The notes: generated by a model from the sequence alone, not told the origin. A stretch of DNA of 64,000 nucleotides from Micromonospora matsumotoense (GCF_900091525.1 NZ_FMCU01000012.1:124001-188000); one strand, 5' to 3'. Shown: positions 8,849-17,974, counted from the stretch's first letter. Made by a program: numbers and translations.

Positions 8849-9037
8849 GTGGACCTCGTCGGCGTCTCGGAGATCAGGGCGATGCTCGGTGACGTCTCCC
8901 GGCAGCGCGCCTCCGTGATCGCCAATCAGCGGAACTTCCCGGAACCCGTGGCGGTGCTGGCGATGGGCAAGGTGTGGCGGAAGTCCGACGTGGAGGCGTG
9001 GATCCGCGAGCACCGGCCGGAGCTGACGAAGGACTGA
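8849..9037 (+). CDS. AlpA/excisionase-like helix-turn-helix protein
   Basis: A 62-residue DNA-binding protein. VGVSEIRAMLGDVSRQRAS is the helix-turn-helix, FPEPVAVLAMGKVWRKSDVEAW is the following wing with the FP-P turn, and it ends EHRPEL. This is the MerR/AlpA-like architecture used by excisionases and small regulators. The GTG at 8849 is chosen because it keeps the DLVGVSEI lead typical of relatives; ATG 8882 would cut into the HTH. No integrase or phage gene is nearby, so it may be an orphan regulator or a relic. Confidence 0.7.
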   Translation: MDLVGVSEIRAMLGDVSRQRASVIANQRNFPEPVAVLAMGKVWRKSDVEAWIREHRPELTKD

Positions 9038-9044
9038 TCCCGTT

Positions 9045-9104
9045 CGGCGGGCAGTGGTCGGCGCGGCTGGTCGGCGAGTGGCTGTTGGCCTGGGTGATCA
9101 ACTC
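9045..9104 (+). repeat. 60-bp direct repeat, copy 1
   Basis: CGGCGGGCAGTGGTCGGCGC begins a 60-base stretch repeated at 9211-9270 with a single mismatch. Its right end forms the left arm of the hairpin element at 9089-9178. Confidence 0.9.
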
Positions 9105-9178
9105 AAGTGGGCCGATGTTGCGGTATGGGAGCCACTGTGACGCCGCAATATCGGCCCACCTGAGTTGATCACCCCAGG
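9089..9178. repeat. Long imperfect palindrome (REP-like element)
   Basis: A 35-base left arm (9089-9123) and a 36-base right arm (9143-9178) are complementary except for two substitutions and one extra G, around a 19-base loop. Both arms contain GTGATCAACTC and GGGCCGAT-TTGCGG. The arrangement resembles REP/MITE-like palindromes. No transposase or RAYT gene is present in the window. Confidence 0.85.
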
Positions 9179-9216
9179 CGGCGGTGCGGCGGGTGGTGCG
9201 GCGGGTGGTGCGGCGG
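9178..9216. repeat. 12-bp tandem repeat GCGGCGGGTGGT
   Basis: About three imperfect copies join the two 60-bp direct repeats. It is probably part of the same expanding repeat zone. Confidence 0.7.
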
Positions 9217-9270
9217 GCAGTGGTCGGCGCGGCTGGTCGGCGAGTGGCTGTCGGCCTGGGTGATCAACTC
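9211..9270 (+). repeat. 60-bp direct repeat, copy 2
   Basis: Differs from 9045-9104 by one base. The downstream palindrome partner is degenerate here: GTGATCAACTC at 9260-9270 faces GAGGGGATCAC near 9328-9338, with only scattered complementarity. Confidence 0.9.
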
Positions 9271-9342
9271 GACGTCGGTGACGTTGCGGTGTGCGGGCTG
9301 CGGGGACCGCACAACATCGGCCCCCTTGAGGGGATCACGGCG

Positions 9343-9636
9343 TCAGCGTCCGGCGGCGATCGCCTCGACGGCCTCCTTGGCGGTGCGCAGGTCGACGCCG
9401 GTCGCCTCCCGGTACGCCTTGATCGCCTTGATCTTGTCGCCCCGGGCCAGGTGGTCCCGTACCCCGGGCAGGGTCGGCCCCCGGTCGACGATGCCGAGGT
9501 GATCCATGATCAGCCGCTGTCGACGCTCGATCTCCACCAGCCGGAAGGAGCCGTCTCCCCGGCCGTCGCGGCGGGGGAGCTGCAACAGCAGCGCCAGCAC
9601 GAGGGCGGTGCTCGACAGGATGAGGGCGATTTCCAT
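9343..9636 (-). CDS. Membrane-anchored protein with L7/L12 C-terminal-like domain
   Basis: A 97-residue protein. One N-terminal transmembrane helix (MEIALILSSTALVLALLLQL) is followed by a basic linker, a helical stretch (VEIERRQRLIMDHLGI) and the C-terminal DKIKAIKAYREATGVDLRTAKEAVEAI. That last part is the alpha-helical signature of the ribosomal L7/L12 C-terminal (ClpS-like) fold. Such proteins are known as conserved hypotheticals; their role is unknown. The ATG at 9636 is favoured because the upstream open frame is Pro/Arg-rich shadow sequence. Confidence 0.75.
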   Translation of the reverse strand: MEIALILSSTALVLALLLQLPRRDGRGDGSFRLVEIERRQRLIMDHLGIVDRGPTLPGVRDHLARGDKIKAIKAYREATGVDLRTAKEAVEAIAAGR

Positions 9637-9820
9637 GCCGCCGATCCAACCAGATCGACAGCGACCCGGACGACCTCGGCTCCGGCCGGGCGCGGAGTCC
9701 GGGCGGCCCCGGTCAGTCGGGCGGCCCGGAGTAACGATCATGTAACGGGTGCGAACCTTTCCTGCCGGGTCACCGCTCTTGGTCTCCGTCGGCCCGACCC
9801 CGGGCCCCGGGAGGCAACGG

Positions 9821-12800
9821 ATGAAGTTGGTGTGGAGGCGGGCCCACGAGGCACGCGGGCTGCTGCTCGCGGCGGTGGCTGCCGCGCTGGTGGCGATCGC
9901 GCTGGTCACCGGGCTGGCCGACTACAACCGGCGGGCCGTCGACGCCGGACAGCGCGCCCTGATCGCCGCCGCGCCCGTCGAGGAACGCAGCCTGCTGGTC
10001 AGCGGCTCCGGCGGACGTGACCACGCCGAGTTCACCAGCCGGGACCGCGCCGTCCGGGACGGCTTCCGCGCCGCCCTCGGGGACACCCCCGTCCGGGTCG
10101 CCGGCGCCCGTTACGGCACCGGGCGGGAACTCACCGGCGACCTCGGCCCGGGCATCCGCACCGGGAAGGAACCGGTCTTCGCCACCCTGGCCACCCTGGA
10201 CGACCTGCCCGGGCACGCCGACCTCGTCGACGGCGCCTGGCCCACCGCCGGGGCCGGCCCGCTCCAGGCCACCCTGCCGGAGAAGGTCGCCGCTGCGCTC
10301 GGTCTGCGGACCGGTGACCGGGTCCCGATGCGTGACCGCAGCGCCGACCGGCGTACCGAGGTGCTGCTCTCCGGCACCTGGCGGCCCCGTGACCCGGCCG
10401 ACCCGTACTGGCGGCTCGCCCCCGGGCTCGGCGTCGACCCGGACACCGACGCCTCGCACGGGCCGTTCGTGCTCGACCCGGCCGACTTCGCGACCACCTT
10501 CCCCGGCTCGGTCTCCGCCTCCTGGGTGGTCGCGCCCGACCTGGCCGCCGTCGGGGCCGACCGGCTGCCCGCGCTGCGCCGGGCCGTCGCCACCGCCGCA
10601 ACCGAGGTGCCCGAGACGGCCGGGCTCGGCTCGTCGGCACAGGCGGTCACCACCCTCGACCGGCTGATCGACCGGATCAGCCGGGCCGACCTGGCCGGTC
10701 GCTCCGCGCTGGCCACCCCGCTGCTGCTGATCGTCGTGCTCGGCGGATACGCGTTGGTGCTGATCGCCGCCCTGCTGCACGAGGACCGCCGCGCCCAGAC
10801 CGCCCTGCTGCGGGCCCGGGGCGCGGCCCGCCGGCAGCTCGCCGGCCTGGCCGCCCGGGAGGCGACCCTGGTGGTCGTCCCGGCCGCCCTGCTCGGCCCG
10901 TTGCTCGCGGGTGAAGCGCTGCGCCGGCTCGCCGCCGACGGCCCGGTCGACCTGGGCCGCGCCGTCGGTGGCGGCAGCTGGGTCTGGGCGGCGGCCCTCG
11001 CCACCGCCGTCGGCTGCCTCGTCGCCATGGTCGCCCCCACCCTGCGGGGCGCGGGCACCTATGTGGCCGACCTGGCCGCCCGGTCCCGCCCCGATCGGGT
11101 CGCCACGGTCAGCCGGGCCGGACTCGACCTGGCCCTGGTCGCCTTCGCCGTGCTGGCCTGGGTGCAGCTGCGCAGCTACTCCTCACCCCTGGCCGGTGCC
11201 GGCAACGACCTCGGAATCGACCCGCTGCTGGTGGCCGCGCCGACGCTGGGGGTGCTGGCCGGGGCCGTGGTGGCGTTGCGGCTGCTCCCGCCGGCCACCC
11301 GGTTCGCCGAGCGGTTCGTCGACCGACGGCTGTGGACCGCGACCATCTTCGGGATGTGGCAGGCCGGCCGGCGTCCGCACGCCGGGCCGGTGCTGCTGCT
11401 CGCCCTCGCCGTCGGCGGCAGCACCCTGGCCTGGTCCCTGGTCGCCACCGGGGAACGGTCCCAGGTCGACCAGGCCGACCACACCGTCGGCGCGGACCTG
11501 CGGCTGGTCGAGCGGAGCGGGGTCGCCCCCGTCGACCGGGCCGCCGCGCTCGCCGCCCTGCCCGGGGTCGACCGGGCGCTGCCGGCCTGGCGGGACGACA
11601 TCCGGGTCGGCCGGGAGGACCGGCAGGCCACCGTGCTGGGCCTGGACACCGCGCACGCCGCCGAGGTGGTCAAGTTCAGCGACCGGCTCGCCGACCGGCC
11701 CGCGCGGGAACTGTTCGCGCCGCTGGCCGCCGCCCGGGAACCAGCCGGCGGTGTGCCGCTGCCGGCGGACGCCCGCAGCCTCACCGGCACCATCCGCACC
11801 CCCGTCGACCAGGCCGTCGTCCCGCACCGGATCGCCGTGTCGGTGCTGCTCACCCGGGCCGACGGGGTGGCGTACCGGCTGCCGGTGACGGGCACCGGCA
11901 GCGACGGGCGGGCCACCGGGTTCCGGGTCACCCTGCCGGCCGTCGACGGGCTGCGACTGGCCGGCTTCGAGGCCGACGGCGGGGACGTGGCCGGCACCAC
12001 GTACGCGCTGCAGGTACGCGACCTGCGCACCGTCGGCCCGGACGCCCGGTCGACCGCCGTCGCGCTCACCGGCCGGTGGCAGGTGGCCGCCGCCGAGTCC
12101 GCCGGGCAGAGCAGCGTCACGGTGGCCGGGGCCGGGTTGACCGCCACCCACCCGGTCGGGTTCCTCGCCGGCGGCCGGTACGCGTACCAGCCGTCGTCCC
12201 GCTTCGCGGTGGTGCCGGACGGCCCGGACACCGCCGTGCCGGCGCTGATGACCCCCGCCGTGCGGGCCGCGCTCAACGTCCGGCCCGGGGAGACCGTGGT
12301 GCTGGCGCTGTCCGGGGTCTCCCTGCCGGTCCGGCTGGTCGGGGAGGTGACCGCGCTGCCCGCCACCGCCGGCGACGGCGTGCTGTTCGACCTGCCCGCT
12401 GCCACCGACTGGCTGATCCGCCACTCCGGCACCGTCCGGCCGGTGCCCGAGTGGTGGTTGCGGGTCGACCCCGCAGCGCACGCCGAGGCGACCCGGGCCG
12501 TCGCCGCGCTGCCCGGGACGACCCTGCTGGACCGCCGGCAGGCCGCCGCCGTGGCCGCCGACGACCCGTACTGGCAGGGTGCCCGGACGGGGTTGCTGGC
12601 CGCCGCCCTCGGCTCGGTGCTGCTCGCCCTGGTCGGCCTGGTGGTGGACGTCTGGGCCACCGCCCGGCACCGGATCGGTGAGTTCTCGGTGCTGCACACC
12701 CTCGGCGCGTCGCCCCGGCTGCTGGCCCGGGCGCTGCTCGCCGAGCAGACCTTCCTGGCCGGGATCGGCGTCGGCGTCGGTCTGCTGCTCGGCGCGGCGG

Positions 12801-13006
12801 TCGGGGCCACCATGGCACCACTGGTCGTGCTCACCCCGGCCGCCGGGCGACCCGTGCCGGCCCCGGCGTTCGCCCTGGCCTGGACCCCGATCGGATGGAC
12901 CGTGGCGGGGCTGCTGCTGGCCGCGTTGGCCGGCAGCGCGGCGATGGCCACCGGCCTGCGGCGGCGGGTCGCCGTCGCCCGGCTGCGCAACGGGGGAGAC
13001 CGGTGA
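9821..13006 (+). CDS. FtsX/MacB-type ABC transporter permease 1
   Basis: A 1061-residue integral membrane subunit. An N-terminal helix (residues about 9-30) is followed by a large extracytoplasmic part, then a helix cluster near 290-460 containing ALLRARGAARRQL, the FtsX coupling segment. A second large extracytoplasmic part precedes C-terminal helices with EFSVLHTLGASPRLLARALLAEQ. The duplicated FtsX layout suits type VII exporters that act on periplasmic or envelope substrates rather than pumping through a channel. GGGAGG lies 6 bases before the ATG. The gene heads a four-gene operon. Substrate unknown. Confidence 0.85.
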   Translation: MKLVWRRAHEARGLLLAAVAAALVAIALVTGLADYNRRAVDAGQRALIAAAPVEERSLLVSGSGGRDHAEFTSRDRAVRDGFRAALGDTPVRVAGARYGTGRELTGDLGPGIRTGKEPVFATLATLDDLPGHADLVDGAWPTAGAGPLQATLPEKVAAALGLRTGDRVPMRDRSADRRTEVLLSGTWRPRDPADPYWRLAPGLGVDPDTDASHGPFVLDPADFATTFPGSVSASWVVAPDLAAVGADRLPALRRAVATAATEVPETAGLGSSAQAVTTLDRLIDRISRADLAGRSALATPLLLIVVLGGYALVLIAALLHEDRRAQTALLRARGAARRQLAGLAAREATLVVVPAALLGPLLAGEALRRLAADGPVDLGRAVGGGSWVWAAALATAVGCLVAMVAPTLRGAGTYVADLAARSRPDRVATVSRAGLDLALVAFAVLAWVQLRSYSSPLAGAGNDLGIDPLLVAAPTLGVLAGAVVALRLLPPATRFAERFVDRRLWTATIFGMWQAGRRPHAGPVLLLALAVGGSTLAWSLVATGERSQVDQADHTVGADLRLVERSGVAPVDRAAALAALPGVDRALPAWRDDIRVGREDRQATVLGLDTAHAAEVVKFSDRLADRPARELFAPLAAAREPAGGVPLPADARSLTGTIRTPVDQAVVPHRIAVSVLLTRADGVAYRLPVTGTGSDGRATGFRVTLPAVDGLRLAGFEADGGDVAGTTYALQVRDLRTVGPDARSTAVALTGRWQVAAAESAGQSSVTVAGAGLTATHPVGFLAGGRYAYQPSSRFAVVPDGPDTAVPALMTPAVRAALNVRPGETVVLALSGVSLPVRLVGEVTALPATAGDGVLFDLPAATDWLIRHSGTVRPVPEWWLRVDPAAHAEATRAVAALPGTTLLDRRQAAAVAADDPYWQGARTGLLAAALGSVLLALVGLVVDVWATARHRIGEFSVLHTLGASPRLLARALLAEQTFLAGIGVGVGLLLGAAVGATMAPLVVLTPAAGRPVPAPAFALAWTPIGWTVAGLLLAALAGSAAMATGLRRRVAVARLRNGGDR

Positions 13007-13049
13007 GGACCTCGACGATCGGACCGCTGCACCAGGGGGAGGACCAGCG

Positions 13050-15740
13050 ATGAGCATCGGTGCCGTGATCCGTCGGGTACGGGCCCACAGCGGGCAGTTC
13101 CTACTGCTGGCCGCGTTGACGCTGGTGATCGCCCTGCTGGTCGGCGGGGTGCCGAGGGTGGTCAACCGGTTGGCCGACCAGGGGCTGCGGGAACACCTCG
13201 CCGCCGAGCCCGCCGCCCGCCGCGACCTGACGTACGCCACCCGTCCCGGCGTCGGCGCCCCGCCGGTGAGCAGCCAGGCGGCCGAGTTGGACGCGCTCCA
13301 GCAGCGGATGCCCGCCGACGTGCGGGCCGCCGTGGCGCAACGTTGGTATGCCGCGCAGACCCCCGAGGACCGGGTCACCGGCCCCGACCTGGCCCGGGGC
13401 AACTACCTGGTGCACCTCGGCCTGCGCGCCATGCCCGGGGTCGAGGCGGCGGGCACCCTGGTCGAGGGACGCTGGCCGGACGAGGCGGCCGCCGCCGACG
13501 CCCCGGTGCAGGTGGCCTTGGCCGCCGACATCGCCGGCCGGTTCGGGCTGCGGGTCGGCAGCCGGCTCCTGCTCGCCCCACCCGACGAGGAACATCCGCC
13601 GACCCCGCTGACCGTGGTCGGGTTGTTCCGGCCCGTCGACCCCACCGACGGCAGTTGGGACACCCTGCCCTCGGTGCTGGAGGTGGCCGAGCCGGAGGGG
13701 GACGGCCAACCGTTCATCCTGGTCGGGCTGGTCTCCGTCGCCGCGCTGGACCGGCAGGCCGTCGAGGACCGGCCGGTGTCGTTCACCTGGCGGTACCGGC
13801 TCGGCGCGGACGGCATCGACGTCCGGCGCATCGACCAGCTCGTCGACGGGGTGCAGCGGCTGGCGCGGGCCAGCACCGGCACCGGCACGGAGCTGACCCA
13901 GGGGGTCGACGTCCCGCTGCGCGAGTTCGGTCGGGCGGTCACCTCGGCCCGTACCCTGCTCGCCGTCATCGGGGCCGGGGTGTTGGCGACACTCGCCGGG
14001 CTGGTGGTGCTGGCCGCCGCGTTGACCGTGCGCCGACGCCGCACCGAGTTCGTGCTGATCCGCGCCCGGGGCGGCGGGGTCACCACCGGCGTACGGCGCA
14101 GCCTCGCCGAGTCGCTGCTGGTCGTCCCGCCCGCCGCCGGGCTGGGCTGGCTGCTCGGCGGCCTGCTGCCCGGTGCGCCCGGCGGCACCGGGCCGCTCGC
14201 CGTCGGCGCGACCGCCCTGGTCACCCTGGCCCTGCCGGTGGCGACGCTGGTCGTACCGTCCGGGGTGGTCGGGCGGCGGGACCTGGGCCGGCTGCGGCCG
14301 TCCGCGCGGCGGGCCACCACGGAGGCCGCCCTGGTGCTGCTGGCCGGGCTGGCGGTGGTGCTGCTGCGGCGGCGGGGCCTCACCCCCGGGTCGGTGGACC
14401 CGCTGCTGGTCTCGGTGCCGGCGCTGGTCGCGGTCGCCGCCTCGGTGCTGGCGCTGCGGCTGTACCCCTGGCCGGTGCGGCTGGCCGGGCGGCTCGCCGC
14501 GCGTACCCGGGGAAGTGTGGCCTTTCTGGGCACGGCCCGCGCCGGTCGGGCGGCGGCGGCCACCCCGCTGGTCGTGGTGGTGCTCGCGGTCGCCACCGCC
14601 GCGTTCTGCGCCGTGATCGCCACCGGCATCGAGGCCACCCGCGACGACGTCGCGACCCGGGCGGTGCCGGCGGACGCGCTGATCCGGGGCGACCGGCTCG
14701 CCCCGGACACCGGCCCGGCGCTGGAGCGGCTGCCCGGGGTGCGGGCGGCCACCGGGCTGGCCGACGAGTCGGCGCAACGCCTGGCGACCGACGCCGACGG
14801 CACCGACGCCCGGCTGCGCGACACCAGTGTGCTGCTGGTCGACGGGCCCGGGCTGGCCCGCACTGCGCGGGCCGCCGGCCGGGACGTCCCGGTGCCCGGC
14901 CCGCTGCGCGACGCCCGGCCCGGTGCCGGGCCGCTGCCGGCGGTGGTCTCCCCGGCGGTCGCCGCCGACCTGGCCGACGCCGGCCTGCGGTCCGCCTTCA
15001 TCACCGTGCAGGGCCAGCGGTACGAGTTCACCCCGGTCGACACCGTCGTCGACTTCCCGCTGGCCCGACCGAACACCACCCGGTACGTGGTGCTGCCCTG
15101 GCAGGCGCTGCCCCGGCGGGACAGTCCGCCGGTGCCCACCGGATTCCTGGTCGCCGGCGACCGGCTCGACGCCGGGGCACTGCGTCAGGCCGGCGACGAG
15201 GGACAGCACCGCTACCAGACCGGGGGAGCGGTGACCGGCCGGGAACGGCCCCGGGGGGTGGCGGTGGAGACCTGGTCGCAGACCCGGCTGCGGCTGGGCG
15301 GCGGTGGTGCGAACGGGTTGCTGGCGTTCGGGTTCACCGCCGGTGCGGTGGCCGGCGGGGTGTTGGCCCTGCTCGCGATCGCGTTCACCGTGCTGGCCGG
15401 GGCCCGCGCCCGGGGCGAGGTGCTGTCCCGACTGCGCACCCTCGGTCTGTCCCGTCGGCAGTGGCGGGGTTTGCTGCTGGTGGAGCTGGCCCCGCTGGTG
15501 GGGGTGTCGGTGTTGACCGGCGCACTGGTCGGGGTGCTGCTGCCGGTGCTGCTCACCCCGCTGCTCGGGCTCGCCGCGTTCACCAGCGGCACGCCCGTGC
15601 GGGTGGGCTTCGCACCCGGTCTGGTCGCCGCCACGGTCGGGCTCGGCGCGGTCGCGTTGGGCTTCGCCATGGCGGTGGAGGCCCTGAACAATCGTCGGAT
15701 GCGCCTCGGCGAGGTGCTCCGGCTCGGAGAGGAGAGCTGA
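13050..15740 (+). CDS. FtsX/MacB-type ABC transporter permease 2
   Basis: An 896-residue permease with the same plan as its upstream neighbour: an N-terminal helix (FLLLAALTLVIALLVGGVPRVV), an outer domain, a core helix block with FVLIRARGGGVTTGVRRSL, a second outer domain, and final helices preceded by GEVLSRLRTLGLSRRQWRGLLLVEL. It is diverged enough from permease 1 to suggest a heterodimeric transporter. A strong GGGGGAGG precedes the ATG at 13050, and its stop is one base from the next start. Confidence 0.85.
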   Translation: MSIGAVIRRVRAHSGQFLLLAALTLVIALLVGGVPRVVNRLADQGLREHLAAEPAARRDLTYATRPGVGAPPVSSQAAELDALQQRMPADVRAAVAQRWYAAQTPEDRVTGPDLARGNYLVHLGLRAMPGVEAAGTLVEGRWPDEAAAADAPVQVALAADIAGRFGLRVGSRLLLAPPDEEHPPTPLTVVGLFRPVDPTDGSWDTLPSVLEVAEPEGDGQPFILVGLVSVAALDRQAVEDRPVSFTWRYRLGADGIDVRRIDQLVDGVQRLARASTGTGTELTQGVDVPLREFGRAVTSARTLLAVIGAGVLATLAGLVVLAAALTVRRRRTEFVLIRARGGGVTTGVRRSLAESLLVVPPAAGLGWLLGGLLPGAPGGTGPLAVGATALVTLALPVATLVVPSGVVGRRDLGRLRPSARRATTEAALVLLAGLAVVLLRRRGLTPGSVDPLLVSVPALVAVAASVLALRLYPWPVRLAGRLAARTRGSVAFLGTARAGRAAAATPLVVVVLAVATAAFCAVIATGIEATRDDVATRAVPADALIRGDRLAPDTGPALERLPGVRAATGLADESAQRLATDADGTDARLRDTSVLLVDGPGLARTARAAGRDVPVPGPLRDARPGAGPLPAVVSPAVAADLADAGLRSAFITVQGQRYEFTPVDTVVDFPLARPNTTRYVVLPWQALPRRDSPPVPTGFLVAGDRLDAGALRQAGDEGQHRYQTGGAVTGRERPRGVAVETWSQTRLRLGGGGANGLLAFGFTAGAVAGGVLALLAIAFTVLAGARARGEVLSRLRTLGLSRRQWRGLLLVELAPLVGVSVLTGALVGVLLPVLLTPLLGLAAFTSGTPVRVGFAPGLVAATVGLGAVALGFAMAVEALNNRRMRLGEVLRLGEES

Positions 15741-15741
15741 G

Positions 15742-16740
15742 ATGACCACGACCGCGGAGAATCCCGTCGTCCCCGATCTGGCGGACCTGCAACGCCGGGC
15801 GGCGCAGCGGGCGGCCGAACGGGCCGGTGGGCAGGACCGGCTGCGGGGGCACATCGTCTGCGACGGCCTGGTCCGGATCTTCAAGACCGAGGGCGTCGAG
15901 GTGGTCGCCCTCCAGGGGCTGGACCTGGTGATCGACCGGGGTGAGCTGGTGGCGATCGTCGGGGCGTCCGGCTCGGGCAAGTCGACCCTGCTCAACATTC
16001 TCTCCGGATTGGACACGCCGACGGCGGGGATCGCCCGGGTGGCCGACTACGACCTGCTGGCGCTCTCCGCCCGCCGTCGGTTGCGCTACCGGCGGCACAC
16101 CGTCGGATTCGTCTGGCAACAGACCGGCCGCAACCTGCTGCCCTACCTGACCGCGCGGGAGAACGTGGAACTGCCGATGCGGCTGGCCCGCCGCAGCGGT
16201 GGCGGCCGGGCCCGGCGGCGGCGGGCCGACGAGCTGCTGGAGCTGGTCGGGGTGGGCTACTGCGCGGACCGGCGTCCCGGGCAGCTCAGCGGCGGTGAGC
16301 AGCAGCGCTGCGCGGTCGCGGTGGCGGTGGCCAACGACCCGGAGGTGCTCTTCGCCGACGAGCCTACCGGTGAGCTGGACGAGGCGACCGGCGCGGAGGT
16401 CTTCGCGGCGCTGCGCACCATCAACGCCGAGCTGGGAGTGACCGTGGTGGTGGTCACCCACGACCACGCCGTCGCCGACCAGGTCCGCCGGACGGTCGCG
16501 ATCCGCGACGGCCGGACCGCCTCCGAGGTACGCCGGACCGCGCGGATCGGCGCCGACGGCAGCACCGAACTGGTCAGCGAGGAGTACGCGGTGCTGGACC
16601 GGACCGGCCGGATGCAGCTCCCGGCGCCCTTCGTGGCGGCCCTGGCGCTGCGGGACCGGGTCCGCCTCGATCTCGCACCCGATCACGTGCAGGTCCGCCC
16701 CGGCGACCGGACGCCGGACCAGAACGGGAGTGACGCATGA
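15742..16740 (+). CDS. ABC transporter ATP-binding protein with C-terminal extension
   Basis: A 332-residue ATPase of the LolD/MacB-like group that pairs with FtsX permeases. Walker A is GASGSGKST (residues 74-82), the Q-loop is in VGFVWQQTGRNLLPYLTARENV, the signature is LSGGEQQRC (about 182), and Walker B is VLFADEPTGELD (about 202). The N-terminus has an extra 35 residues, and about 80 residues follow the usual end (GADGSTELVSEEYAVLDRTGR onward), so it is longer than the common 230-residue form. The stop overlaps the next ATG by four bases. Confidence 0.93.
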   Translation: MTTTAENPVVPDLADLQRRAAQRAAERAGGQDRLRGHIVCDGLVRIFKTEGVEVVALQGLDLVIDRGELVAIVGASGSGKSTLLNILSGLDTPTAGIARVADYDLLALSARRRLRYRRHTVGFVWQQTGRNLLPYLTARENVELPMRLARRSGGGRARRRRADELLELVGVGYCADRRPGQLSGGEQQRCAVAVAVANDPEVLFADEPTGELDEATGAEVFAALRTINAELGVTVVVVTHDHAVADQVRRTVAIRDGRTASEVRRTARIGADGSTELVSEEYAVLDRTGRMQLPAPFVAALALRDRVRLDLAPDHVQVRPGDRTPDQNGSDA

Positions 16741-17456
16741 GCGAGCAGGTTTCCGCCGTCCAGGCCGCCGAGGCGGTCACCGACGAGGTGGTGCGGGTCG
16801 AGGGGGTGAGCCGGACGTTCGGCCGGGGACGGCACGCCGTGTACGCCGTCCGCGAGGTCTCCTTCACCGCCGGCCGGGGCGAGCTGGTGGCGGTGCGGGG
16901 CCGCTCGGGTGCCGGCAAGACCACCCTGCTGAACCTGGTCGGCGGGCTGGACCGGCCGGACGCCGGCCGGGTCCGGGTGGCCGGGCACGACGTCACCGGT
17001 GCCGGCGAGGCCGAGCTGCTGCGGCTGCGCCGGGGGACGGTCGGGTTCGTGTTCCAGACCTTCGGGCTGGTGCCGATCCTGTCGGCGGCGGAGAACGTCG
17101 GGGTGCCGCTGCGGCTGGCCCGGGTGGCGGCGGCGGAACGTGAGGAGCGGGTGTCGGTGCTGCTGGAGCTGGTCGGTCTGGGCGGCCACGCCGGGCAGCG
17201 CCCGTACGAGCTGTCCGGTGGGCAGCAGCAGCGGGTCGCCGTGGCCCGGGCCCTGGCCAACGAACCCGACCTGCTGATCGCCGACGAGCCGACCGGTCAG
17301 CTCGACTCCGAGACCGGCCGGGCGATCATGGACCTGCTCCGCGCGGTGGTGCACGCCCGGGGGATGACCGCCCTGGTCGCCACCCACGACCCGGCCCTGA
17401 TCGAGGTGGCCGACCGGACGCTGACCCTGCGCGACGGCCGACTCGTCGACGACTGA
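16737..17456 (+). CDS. ABC transporter ATP-binding protein
   Basis: A 239-residue LolD/MacB-like ATPase: Walker A GRSGAGKTT (residues 55-63), VGFVFQTFGLVPILSAAENV, signature LSGGQQQRVAVARAL, Walker B LLIADEPTGQLD, and ATHDP as the H-loop. The start overlaps the upstream ATPase stop (ATGA). With two permeases and two different ATPases, the operon could build one hetero-tetrameric exporter or two related exporters. Confidence 0.94.
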   Translation: MSEQVSAVQAAEAVTDEVVRVEGVSRTFGRGRHAVYAVREVSFTAGRGELVAVRGRSGAGKTTLLNLVGGLDRPDAGRVRVAGHDVTGAGEAELLRLRRGTVGFVFQTFGLVPILSAAENVGVPLRLARVAAAEREERVSVLLELVGLGGHAGQRPYELSGGQQQRVAVARALANEPDLLIADEPTGQLDSETGRAIMDLLRAVVHARGMTALVATHDPALIEVADRTLTLRDGRLVDD

Positions 17457-17468
17457 CGCCGCGCCACC

Positions 17469-17511
17469 GGCCCTGGGCGGCCTGGCCCTGGGCGGCCTGG
17501 CCCTGGGCGGG
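17469..17511. repeat. 15-bp tandem repeat GGCCCTGGGCGGCCT
   Basis: Two exact copies and a truncated third lie between the convergent ABC operon and acetyltransferase gene. The unit is partly self-complementary, so it may also act in termination, but no clean hairpin with a U-tract is seen. Confidence 0.75.
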
Positions 17512-17521
17512 CCGGGCCGGT

Positions 17522-17974
17522 TCAGAGGGTGAGCTTCATGCCCTCGTGGCTGGCCACGAAGCCGAGGCGCTGATAGAAGCGGTGCGCCTCGGTCCGGGAC
17601 TTGTCGGTGGTGAGCTGCACCAACCCGCAGCCCCGCCGACGGGCCTGGTCGATCGCCCAGCTCATCATCGTCATGCCCAGCCCCTGACCACGCAGGTCGG
17701 ACCGGATCCGGACCGCCTCGACGAGCGCCCGCTCCGCCCCGTGCCGACCCAGCCCCGGGATGTAGGTGAGCTGGAAACAGCCGACGACCTCCCCGGCGCG
17801 TTCGGCCACCACCTGCTGGTTGCGCGGGTCGGCGGTGATGTCGGCGAAGGCCCGCTCGTACGCCTCGTCGACCTCGGCGTGCTCGCGTGCCCGGCCGAGC
17901 ACGTCGTCGGCGAGCAGGGCGAGGACGGCGGGCAGGTCGGCCCGGACCGCCTCGCGGAGGATCACGTCGGTCAT
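17522..17974 (-). CDS. GNAT family N-acetyltransferase
   Basis: A 150-residue protein beginning MTDVILREAVRADLPAVLALL. The acetyl-CoA binding region is VRIRSDLRGQGLGMTMMSWAI, and the C-terminal motif is AHRFYQRLGFVASHEGMKL. This is the standard single-domain GNAT layout. The acceptor is unknown. The longer frame to 18040 adds an unlikely Arg-rich lead, so ATG 17974 is used. Confidence 0.9.
   Translation of the reverse strand: MTDVILREAVRADLPAVLALLADDVLGRAREHAEVDEAYERAFADITADPRNQQVVAERAGEVVGCFQLTYIPGLGRHGAERALVEAVRIRSDLRGQGLGMTMMSWAIDQARRRGCGLVQLTTDKSRTEAHRFYQRLGFVASHEGMKLTL

Noticed and set aside
13101-16016. 971-residue minus-strand open frame opposite the ABC operon
   Set aside because: Low-complexity Gly/Arg/Gln translation with no domain, lying over well-supported plus-strand genes.
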